A DNA stretch of 6,881 bases from Lachnospiraceae bacterium. Its GTDB lineage: Bacteria > Bacillota_A > Clostridia > Lachnospirales > Lachnospiraceae. The stretch lies in assembly GCA_017416055.1 (NCBI GenBank), contig JAFQDI010000091.1:1-6881 (forward strand), given 5' to 3'. Positions 1-5,379 of the stretch are shown one piece after another (the stretch's first letter is position 1; the number at the start of each line of letters is the position of its first letter). A program made the position numbers and the translations under genes. The notes beneath the pieces were generated by a model. It saw nothing but the letters and a program-made list of their open reading frames with translations. It was not told the DNA's origin and did not search any database.

Positions 1-1
1 G

Positions 2-205
2 ATCGGGGAAAAAGCACCTCAGATTGATGAGGCGATGTTTGGCGCACACTGCTCATATCTGATTTGGTATGCGTGGAATCAGTTTGGATATGACTTGGAT
101 TCGGACGGTGGAAGATTAGTGACATGCGATGATATTTACCATTCGGACTTGGTGGAGGTGGTACAGATATATGGATTGGAGTTGAAACTGGATTTGAACA
201 AATAG
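2..205 (+). CDS. YiiX-type permuted papain-like amidase/peptidase, C-terminal part only
   Basis: This is the 3' end of a gene that begins before the window; the first whole codon is at 2, and 67 residues are visible before the TAG at 203-205. The segment reads HCSYLIWYAWNQFGYDLDSD, followed by a GG-x-LVTCDDIYHSDLVEVV tail. This matches the end of the YiiX/YebB-like (permuted NlpC/P60) family, in which the catalytic Cys sits in a CSxLxWxAY-type helix near the C-terminus and is followed by a DLDS-GG-xx-V-P/C-DDI-S block. The likely nucleophile is the Cys of HCSY (codon 50-52). Family members are thought to cleave amide or ester bonds in cell-wall peptides or lipids; the substrate here is unknown. 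The partner His lies upstream, outside the window, so catalytic competence cannot be judged. A promoter-like sequence follows the stop, so the next gene is probably transcribed separately. Confidence 0.75.
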   Translation: MGEKAPQIDEAMFGAHCSYLIWYAWNQFGYDLDSDGGRLVTCDDIYHSDLVEVVQIYGLELKLDLNK

Positions 206-219
206 AAAAGTACTTTTCT
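204..219. repeat. Perfect 16-bp palindrome overlapping a stop codon and a -35 region
   Basis: AGAAAAGTACTTTTCT is identical to its reverse complement over all 16 bases. It begins inside the TAG stop of the upstream peptidase gene and covers the -35 region of the candidate promoter for the deacetylase gene. With a central GTAC and AT-only arms it would make a poor RNA hairpin (6-bp stem, four-base loop, followed by TTTC), so a dimeric repressor site is the more natural reading. A weak terminator for the upstream gene cannot be excluded. Confidence 0.5.
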
Positions 220-241
220 TTTCACTAAAATGTGTTATGAT
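214..241 (+). promoter_or_regulatory. Candidate extended -10 promoter for the deacetylase gene
   Basis: A TATGAT -10 box lies at 236-241 and is preceded by TGT at 233-235, which gives an extended -10 (TGn). The -35 is weak (TTTTCT at 214-219, 16-base spacer). An extended -10 can compensate for a poor -35. The start site would be near 248, leaving a leader of about 48 bases before the ATG at 296. The -35 lies within the 16-bp palindrome, which suggests control by a bound repressor. Confidence 0.4.
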
Positions 242-295
242 AAACATATTGCACAGCGTGGGATGCCGGGCAGGAAGACAGGGGGAAAGAGCGTG

Positions 296-1357
296 ATGCA
301 AGAGACGGAACAGAATAAGATAAGGTTCAGATTTCGGATTCTGAACGGCGGTGTGGCAGTGATGTTGATTACCTGTCTGCTGGTTTTTCAAGTTTGTGTC
401 AAGCAGACGATTGCGGAGTCTTCTTCTAAGGAGCATGAGTCGACTGAAATGGTTCGGGAAGATTCAACCGGGGAGACGTTGACGGGTGCGGGAGGCAGCA
501 CAGCAGATGAAACAATCGGCGAGGAAACTGAAAAACCGGAAGAAATATCAACAGAAGAAATATCAACAGAAGAAATATCAACAGAGGAAATATCAACAGA
601 GGAAATATCAACAGAGGAAATATCAACAGAGGAAATATCAACAGAGGAAATATCAACAGAGGAAACATCAACAGAAGAGATCACAACAGAGGATGTGGTT
701 ACAGAAGAGAGCACTACGGAAGAAATGACGGAGGCACCTACTCTGGCGTCAAGGGATGAATCGACTCTTGATCCGGAGCAGGCCGCACGCTGGGAGGAGT
801 GGAAGCGCAAGGAACAAGAAGCGCTCGCCCAGGGGCAGAACATCATTTACCTTACCTTTGATGACGGCCCTTGGGAATATACACCGGCGCTTTTAGATGT
901 GCTGGACAAGTACGGAATCACAGCGACCTTCTTCGTAACCGGAGATGCACCACTTTACGACCATTGGATTGCCATGATCGCAGAGCGCGGACATGCCATC
1001 GGTTTGCATTGCAGTGTACACTGGTATGAAGAAGTTTACGGCAGCGATTGGAAGTTTTTGACTAACATGGCGAAGATTGATGATATGGTCTATCAGTATA
1101 CCGGTATGCGCACAAAACTGATGCGTTTTCCCGGGGGCAGTGGAGACGGTTCCGGCGAGACGAACAAGGATATTCTGGTAGCGAACATCATCGAAGGCAT
1201 TCAGAGCAAGAAAACGGCGATCGTTCTTCAGCATGACACTTGTATCTCTGTTGCAGAAACCGCAGAGGAAGTCATTATCTGGGGATTAGAGAACGGATAT
1301 ATCTTTCTCCCGCTGACGGAAAACAGCCCGAAAATGCATCAGTATGTGGTGAACTGA
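296..1357 (+). CDS. Membrane-anchored polysaccharide deacetylase (NodB/CE4) with repeat stalk and internal deletion
   Basis: The product is 353 residues. The ATG at 296 is chosen over the one at 230 because GGGGGA (281-286) lies nine bases upstream, and because the protein then opens with a basic tail (KIRFRFR) before a hydrophobic segment at about 18-36. That segment acts as a signal anchor; there is no lipobox. A Thr/Glu/Ser-rich linker at about 40-165 contains the EEIST repeats. The NodB domain runs from 183 to the end: TFDDGP at 187-192 (base Asp189, metal Asp190), metal ligands His238 and His242 in GLHCSVH, RFPGGS at 277-282, and LQHD with His313. The C-terminal WGLENGYIFLPL...SP is typical of clostridial members. 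The family removes N- or O-acetyl groups from peptidoglycan or other glycans outside the cell. Between RFPGG and SGDGSGET about 33 residues expected in relatives (helix plus the YFDWNV strand, motif 4) are missing without loss of frame, so activity is doubtful. It converges on the cupin gene 18 bases away. Confidence 0.88.
   Translation: MQETEQNKIRFRFRILNGGVAVMLITCLLVFQVCVKQTIAESSSKEHESTEMVREDSTGETLTGAGGSTADETIGEETEKPEEISTEEISTEEISTEEISTEEISTEEISTEEISTEEISTEETSTEEITTEDVVTEESTTEEMTEAPTLASRDESTLDPEQAARWEEWKRKEQEALAQGQNIIYLTFDDGPWEYTPALLDVLDKYGITATFFVTGDAPLYDHWIAMIAERGHAIGLHCSVHWYEEVYGSDWKFLTNMAKIDDMVYQYTGMRTKLMRFPGGSGDGSGETNKDILVANIIEGIQSKKTAIVLQHDTCISVAETAEEVIIWGLENGYIFLPLTENSPKMHQYVVN
539..733 (+). 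repeat. In-frame 15-bp tandem repeat encoding EEIST stalk
   Basis: Thirteen consecutive 15-base units (five codons each) lie inside the deacetylase gene. Units 1-3 (539-583) are identical GAAGAAATATCAACA. Units 4-8 (584-658) are identical to each other and differ from the first block only by GAG for the first codon. Unit 9 (659-673) has one further change, ATA to ACA (Ile to Thr). Units 10-13 (674-733) are diverged: EEITT, EDVVT, EESTT, EEMTE. The unit is a multiple of three, so copy-number change alters stalk length without shifting frame. The repeat also keeps other frames open on both strands, which creates spurious ORFs. Confidence 0.95.
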
Positions 1358-1375
1358 GAAAAAAGACAGAGCTCT

Positions 1376-1726
1376 TTACGCATACAAAATCAGCGCAACA
1401 AACTCGCACACCTCATCGCTCTCGTTAGTGATGGAGTGGCCTTCACCGGGCGGGCAGATCGTCACATCGCCGGCAGATACGGTAGTTTCTAAGCCGTTGT
1501 CGTTGTAGGCGAGAGTGCCCTTTGTGATATAGTAGAGTTCGAAATCGGTCTCGTGGCTGTGATAACCGATGCCACAACCGGGATTCAAGGTCACCAGACT
1601 GAACAGGCGGCCTTTATCCTGCAACTCTGCAGGCCCGCCGATAAAATTCGTAAACTGAACGGAGCCGGGTCCGTCTTTTAACTGCTGATTGACCGTAACG
1701 GTACATTCAGATGCTTTTCTGATCAT
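1376..1726 (-). CDS. Small single-domain cupin protein
   Basis: The product is 116 residues. The ATG at 1726 (reverse strand) is preceded by GGAGG (1731-1735) at a four-base gap. A longer frame opening with TTG at 1822 has no ribosome site, and that TTG coincides with the -35 box of the promoter. Both cupin motifs are intact. Motif 1 is GYHSHETDFELYYITKG, with metal ligands His56, His58 and Glu63. Motif 2 is GDVTICPPGEGHSITN, with His97, an exact fit to G(X)5PXG(X)2H(X)3N. The length suits a one-domain, metal-binding cytoplasmic barrel. Such proteins may be isomerases, dioxygenases or small-molecule sensors; no substrate can be assigned from sequence. It is alone on the minus strand, convergent with the deacetylase and divergent from the ligase operon. 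No strong terminator follows the stop. Confidence 0.88.
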   Translation of the reverse strand: MIRKASECTVTVNQQLKDGPGSVQFTNFIGGPAELQDKGRLFSLVTLNPGCGIGYHSHETDFELYYITKGTLAYNDNGLETTVSAGDVTICPPGEGHSITNESDEVCEFVALILYA

Positions 1727-1793
1727 AAAACCTCCGTGGCGCGACAGGATTTGTGCGGGAAAGGAAATCCGCAGAGGAAGCGCCGATAGATTT

Positions 1794-1822
1794 AAAATAG
1801 CATAAACGGTATCGTCTTGCAA
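1794..1822 (-). promoter_or_regulatory. Promoter for the cupin gene
   Basis: Read on the minus strand: TTGCAA (1822-1817), a 17-base spacer, then TATTTT (1799-1794), with TGC directly before the -10 (extended -10). Four of six bases match consensus in each box, and the spacing is ideal. Transcription would start near 1787, giving a leader of about 60 bases before the ATG at 1726. This supports that start over the TTG at 1822. Confidence 0.55.
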
Positions 1823-1833
1823 GGAGAATTGTT

Positions 1834-1938
1834 ACAGAACAGGTCGGCTTTTACACGAAATTGATGCGGTTATCGAGACGCATCATGGAATCGTATACAG
1901 AGTGCAGAGAAAACAGGATGGGAGAGGTGGTCAAATAG
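1834..1938 (+). pseudogene. Short open frame, possible gene relic or small protein
   Basis: The frame is open from after the TAG at 1798-1800 to a TAG at 1936-1938. A good ribosome site, AAGGAG (1821-1826), lies seven bases before codon 1834, but that codon is ACA (then GAA CAG GTC) rather than a start. The first standard start in frame is TTG 1861 or ATG 1864. The reading GFYTKLMRLSRRIMESY, followed by a charged tail, looks protein-like, and the stop lies in the loop of the terminator at 1921-1951. Two readings fit: a divergently transcribed gene that lost its start and most of its body, or a 24-25 residue small protein from 1861/1864. No family is recognised. Chance openness over 34 codons is quite possible. 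Confidence 0.22.
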
Positions 1939-1951
1939 TGCCTCTCCTTTT
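1921..1951 (+). terminator. Rho-independent terminator-like hairpin
   Basis: GGAGAGG (1921-1927) pairs with CCTCTCC (1941-1947) across a 13-base loop, and TTTT follows at 1948-1951. A G-U pair at 1920/1948 can extend the stem. The T-tract is on the + strand only, so it stops rightward transcription. No intact + strand gene lies directly upstream: the nearest is the deacetylase ending at 1357, with the short open frame in between. It would insulate the ligase operon from read-through. Confidence 0.6.
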
Positions 1952-1953
1952 GC

Positions 1954-1969
1954 TGTATATCAATATACA
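1954..1969. promoter_or_regulatory. Inverted repeat, candidate operator
   Basis: TGTATAT and ATATACA form a perfect 7-bp inverted repeat around a two-base CA centre. It sits 35 bases upstream of the -35 box of the ligase operon promoter. The compact, nearly gapless symmetry suggests binding by a dimeric regulator rather than an RNA hairpin. The regulator is unknown. Confidence 0.35.
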
Positions 1970-1970
1970 A

Positions 1971-1997
1971 TCTGTGAATTTTTTCTCAAATCACAGA
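1971..1997. promoter_or_regulatory. Second inverted repeat, candidate operator next to the promoter
   Basis: TCTGTGA (1971-1977) is the reverse complement of TCACAGA (1991-1997). After one mismatch, two further pairs (TT 1979-1980 with AA 1988-1989) extend the symmetry inward. It ends seven bases before the -35 box at 2005, where an activator or repressor would commonly bind. The TGTGA/TCACA halves resemble CRP-type half-sites, but the 13-base gap is too wide for a standard CRP site. Confidence 0.35.
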
Positions 1998-2004
1998 AAA
2001 TACC

Positions 2005-2033
2005 TTGAGTGAACATGAAAAACAGGGTATAAT
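2005..2033 (+). promoter_or_regulatory. Sigma-A-type promoter of the MurE-like/SPFH operon
   Basis: TTGAGT (2005-2010), a 17-base spacer, then a perfect TATAAT (2028-2033). The start would be near 2040, leaving a leader of about 40 bases to the ATG at 2080, with GGAGG at 2068-2072. This is the strongest promoter in the window and probably drives all four downstream genes, since no other promoter or terminator is seen between them. Confidence 0.75.
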
Positions 2034-2079
2034 GAAACATGAACAATATTCTGACGAAAATTTATTCGGAGGATAAAGC

Positions 2080-3519
2080 ATGATTCATGATAAATTACCG
2101 GAGCGGTTGGCCGATAAAATCAAATACATTACCGCGGACTCCCGTCAGGTGAAACCGGGAACACTGTTTGTCTGTAAGGGACTGGGGTTTAAACCGGAAT
2201 ATCTGATGTCCGCAATAGAGAAGGGCGCAGTGGCTTATCTGAGCGAGACCGTCTATGAGGATGTTGATCTGCCCTGTATTCAGGTGAAGAATGTGCGAAA
2301 GGCCTCCTCACTGGCGGCGCAGGAGTTTTACGGATACCCCGCGCGGGAACTGACCGTGGTGGGCATCACCGGAACAAAAGGAAAGACCACCGCGGCGAAT
2401 ATTCTGAAGCAGATCTATGACGCGGCAGAACCGCATCGGACGGCGTTGTTTTCCACCGGACGGGTGGACACGGTGCAGAATCGGTACGACACTCATTTGA
2501 CCACACCGGAGCCCATTGAGTTACAGGGCTATTTTGCGGAGAGCCGTGATGCAGGCTGCCACCGGGCAGTGATGGAGGTTTCCTCTCAGGCGATGAAGAT
2601 GAGCCGTGTGTACGGCGTGGAGTTTGATTACGGAATTTTTCTCAATGTGGGCGAGGACCATATCGGGGGCAATGAGCATCCGACGCTGGAAGATTATGTA
2701 GAGTGCAAAACCTCGTTTTTAAGTCTCTGCAACGTGGCGGTGGTCAATCATCACACCGAACATCTTAACCTGGCAAGAGAGATGGCGCGGCGCGGCGGTG
2801 CGAAGATTATTGAGTTCGGATACGATGAGGACTGCGACGTTCAGCTTCGGAATGTGACGGCAGACAGTAAGGGAATGTCGTTTGAACTGTGTTACCGGGG
2901 ACTGTGGTACACCTTTACGACCAACCTGATCGGTGCGTTCAACGTGGACAACCTGGCGGCGGCGATCATCGTGGCACTGGAGTCCGGTGTTTCGGTTGGA
3001 ACAGTGGCCGGGGCGATCAAAAAGATCTTTATTCCGGGGCGTATGCTGGTGATCCCGGTGAAGAATTTCCATGTGGTGGTGGATTACGCGCACAATCATC
3101 TGAGTTTTTTAAAACTCTATGAGGCAGTGTATGAGACCTTTAAGCCAAAACGGGTGCATACGGTGTTTGGCTGCCCCGGTGAGAGGTCGCTGGTGCGCCG
3201 CAGGGATCTGGGTATGCTGGCGGACAAATATGCGGACGAGATATATCTGACGGCAGATGATCCCGGATATGAGTCGGTGGAGGATATCTGCTGGGAGATA
3301 CAGAAGTATCTTCACAAGGAGTGTAAGATCATTCCTGACCGGGAGCAGGCGGTGTACACGGCACTTGACCATGCCCGGGCAGGCGATGTGGTGATATTGG
3401 GCGGAAAAGGTGCCGAGGTGACGCAGCGGGTGGGAGGCGGATATGAACCCTATCTTTCTGATGAACTGGCTGTGCGGCACTGGATGAACAGAAATGGAAT
3501 TGACGGAGGTTTGGAATGA
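2080..3519 (+). CDS. MurE-family Mur ligase (UDP-MurNAc-tripeptide synthetase paralogue)
   Basis: The product is 479 residues, close to the usual MurE length. The start has GGAGG (2068-2072) at a seven-base gap. Domain 1 (about 1-90) carries TADSRQVKPGTLFVCKG. Domain 2 has the ATP P-loop GITGTKGKTT (95-104), TTPEP (141-145), MEVSSQAM (165-172), GEDH (191-194), and YVECK with Lys210 at the place of the carbamylated lysine. PGRM at 319-322 and VDYAH at 334-338 lead into domain 3, with FGCPGER (Arg369) and GGKGAE (Glu446). Mur ligases of this class add the third stem amino acid to UDP-MurNAc-L-Ala-D-Glu in the cytoplasm. The specificity signature that is DNPR in meso-DAP enzymes is DDPG here (393-396). 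The usual SSHA is SSQA and GKGHE is GKGAE. So the amino acid substrate is probably not meso-DAP, and the gene may be a second, specialised copy. It is the first gene of a four-gene operon and overlaps the next gene by four bases. Class assignment is firm; substrate is unknown. Confidence 0.88.
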   Translation: MIHDKLPERLADKIKYITADSRQVKPGTLFVCKGLGFKPEYLMSAIEKGAVAYLSETVYEDVDLPCIQVKNVRKASSLAAQEFYGYPARELTVVGITGTKGKTTAANILKQIYDAAEPHRTALFSTGRVDTVQNRYDTHLTTPEPIELQGYFAESRDAGCHRAVMEVSSQAMKMSRVYGVEFDYGIFLNVGEDHIGGNEHPTLEDYVECKTSFLSLCNVAVVNHHTEHLNLAREMARRGGAKIIEFGYDEDCDVQLRNVTADSKGMSFELCYRGLWYTFTTNLIGAFNVDNLAAAIIVALESGVSVGTVAGAIKKIFIPGRMLVIPVKNFHVVVDYAHNHLSFLKLYEAVYETFKPKRVHTVFGCPGERSLVRRRDLGMLADKYADEIYLTADDPGYESVEDICWEIQKYLHKECKIIPDREQAVYTALDHARAGDVVILGGKGAEVTQRVGGGYEPYLSDELAVRHWMNRNGIDGGLE

Positions 3520-5363
3520 ATCGAAAGAGCAAATTGTTTCCGGTGATTGTGGGAATGATCTGGCTGTTGGGATTGGAGATCGGACTTGAGACGCTGTTTG
3601 GAAGGCAGCAATTCATGCCGCTCTTCCTTCTGTCACAGATCATCCTGTTGCTGGGCGTGTCGGCAATCGTACTGGCGATCGGCGGATGGCTGCATCGGTG
3701 GTATCTGAACAGACCGGTTGTACCGGAAGTAGACAGTGATGTGGTGAAGGGGCTCGAATCGGAGGATGTCCCTGCGGGAAAGAAAAAACGCAGAGGTATA
3801 CGGAAGAAGACGGCAGGAAGCTTTTGGAAAAAAGCCGGAGAGGCAGTGGTCGGATTCGTCTGCCGAAAGGCCGGATTCATCGAACTTCTCGGGCTCGCGG
3901 CAGTATTCACAGCCGCGCACTACCGGTTCTACCTGGCATTCCGGTATTATTACATGGAGACGGTTCAGGTCGGATACGGTGTGATGGCACTGATGCTTCT
4001 CGTGATGTTTGTCTGTATCGTTCTGGACAAATGGTCTCTGTGGACGGAGAAGAAACTCGGTGAAACGGATGAGGACAGACTGATCCGTGCCACATTACAT
4101 AATTTGCGGATCGCATTCAAGATCGTGCGGTTCTGTTCCATGATCTGTGCGTTGATCGTGGTGCTGCGGATCGTCGGTGTGTGGGATGCGCAAAGACCGC
4201 TCAGTTACGGATTCACGGCGGTATGGATCTACGTCAGTGTATTTTACGTGATCAGCCTGATCAGCCGTCTGATCCGCAGGGAATTACCTTTGTATCCGAG
4301 ACTTTCCATTCCGATGCCGTTTGCAGGCAGGGATGAGGACGATGATATGCAGATTCTGACACATTTGGAGGCAAATACCGGAATCACCTTCCGCTCGCTG
4401 TGGAGTCTGCATTACATTCAGAAGGCACTTCCCTACACGGTGTTCGGTGCACTTTTGGTGTTCTGGCTGGCGACGGGTCTGGTTCAGGTGAACGCCAATG
4501 AGATGGGTGTCCGTTATCGGTTCGGACGATTGAGTGAGAGCGGACTGCTAAAGCCGGGACTCCACTTGACATTGCCCTGGCCGTTTGATAAGACAGAAAT
4601 TTATGATGTGGGAAGTGTGCGGGAGATAGTCATCGGCTATGATTCCGACCGTCAACAGGACAATCTGTGGACGGAAGCACACGGAAACAATGAGTATCGT
4701 CTGTTGTTGGGAGAGGGAAACGAACTGGTTTCCGTCAATCTCCGATTAAAATATGTGATTGATGATCTTTGGGAGTATGTGACGGTATCCGCAGATCCGG
4801 CAAAGATCCTCAGTGCGGAGGCGTATGAACTGATCACCAACCGGATCATTTCCACTGATCTGAATGAACTTCTCTCCCAGGATCGTGCACAGCTGTCCAA
4901 TGAACTTCATGATTCGCTGAATACAGAACTGGAGAAAGAGGGCATCGGCCTTTCTGTTGTCCAGGTGATCGTAGAAAACATCCATCCACCGGTGGATGTG
5001 GCCACGGTATATCAACAGTTAGTCACCGCGGAGATTCAGGCACAGGAGATGATTTTGGAGGCGGAAGCGACCGCCGCAGAGACCATCGCGAATGCGCAGA
5101 GCAGATATAATGTGGATGTGCAGTACGCGTGGGAGTTGCATTACAGCAATGTCGCGGATGCGAAGGCGGAAGTGACGGAATTTATGGCGGCGGTGGCGGC
5201 GGACAACAGCTACAGTAACGCTTACCGCTATTACAAATATCTGAATGCACTTAAAGAGTCGCTGAAGGATTCGAAACTCTATCTGCTTGGCTCAGATATC
5301 GACGCGGAGTCGCTGTTTTTCGGCGGAAACTATATCATCGTAAATGGCGGCAACAGTAAATAG
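3516..5363 (+). CDS. HflK-like SPFH/band 7 protein with seven predicted membrane segments
   Basis: The product is 615 residues, versus roughly 400 for typical HflK. The start overlaps the ligase stop (ATGA), with GGAGG (3505-3509) at a six-base gap. Hydrophobic segments lie at about 8-27, 34-58, 121-140, 150-170, 204-223, 231-251 and 304-324. Basic loops (KKKRRGIRKK at 89-98, EKK near 178, RLIRR near 251-255) alternate consistently with a cytoplasmic N-terminus, which places the C-terminal half outside. The SPFH domain (about 322-495) includes VNANEMGVRYRFGRL, PGLHLTLPWPFDK and VIVENIHPPVDV; the last is an HflK hallmark. An Ala/Glu-rich coiled coil (about 503-530) and an alpha-helical tail with LYLLGSD follow. 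In E. coli, HflK with HflC forms a cage around FtsH. FtsH is not in this window, so a link is by family only. The N-terminal 300 residues match no domain I recognise. Annotation as HflK-like is based on SPFH features and the adjacent HflC. Confidence 0.83.
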   Translation: MNRKSKLFPVIVGMIWLLGLEIGLETLFGRQQFMPLFLLSQIILLLGVSAIVLAIGGWLHRWYLNRPVVPEVDSDVVKGLESEDVPAGKKKRRGIRKKTAGSFWKKAGEAVVGFVCRKAGFIELLGLAAVFTAAHYRFYLAFRYYYMETVQVGYGVMALMLLVMFVCIVLDKWSLWTEKKLGETDEDRLIRATLHNLRIAFKIVRFCSMICALIVVLRIVGVWDAQRPLSYGFTAVWIYVSVFYVISLISRLIRRELPLYPRLSIPMPFAGRDEDDDMQILTHLEANTGITFRSLWSLHYIQKALPYTVFGALLVFWLATGLVQVNANEMGVRYRFGRLSESGLLKPGLHLTLPWPFDKTEIYDVGSVREIVIGYDSDRQQDNLWTEAHGNNEYRLLLGEGNELVSVNLRLKYVIDDLWEYVTVSADPAKILSAEAYELITNRIISTDLNELLSQDRAQLSNELHDSLNTELEKEGIGLSVVQVIVENIHPPVDVATVYQQLVTAEIQAQEMILEAEATAAETIANAQSRYNVDVQYAWELHYSNVADAKAEVTEFMAAVAADNSYSNAYRYYKYLNALKESLKDSKLYLLGSDIDAESLFFGGNYIIVNGGNSK

Positions 5364-5379
5364 ATCGGGGAGAAAACGT

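Noticed and set aside
230..295. Upstream in-frame ATG at 230 as the deacetylase start
   Set aside because: It overlaps the promoter -10 (236-241), has no ribosome site, and adds a hydrophilic stretch before the signal anchor. ATG 296 has GGGGGA at a good distance.
388..846. Long reverse-strand frame rich in SSVDI repeats, plus other frames over 426-728
   Set aside because: The 15-bp repeat has no stop in several frames, so they stay open by composition. The proteins are pure repeat shadows with no ribosome site.
1359..1378. Possible minus-strand terminator after the cupin (AAAGA/TCTTT then T-run)
   Set aside because: The stem is only five mostly A-T pairs around a six-base loop. It is too weak to call.
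1240..1428. Plus-strand 62-codon frame across the deacetylase/cupin junction
   Set aside because: It overlaps both well-supported genes, lacks a ribosome site and shows no protein-family features.
1727..1822. N-terminal extension of the cupin to TTG 1822
   Set aside because: The added 32 residues are not cupin-like, the TTG lies in the promoter -35, and the ATG at 1726 has GGAGG.
4245..4278. Short GATCAGCC/TGATCAGCC near-repeat in the HflK-like gene
   Set aside because: It is explained by the encoded ISLISRLIR helix; there is no wider repeat structure.
5344..5379. ATG 5344 as the start of the HflC-like gene
   Set aside because: It has no ribosome site, would overlap the HflK-like gene by 20 bases, and would add a non-homologous leader. 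ATG 5380 has GGGGAG seven bases upstream.
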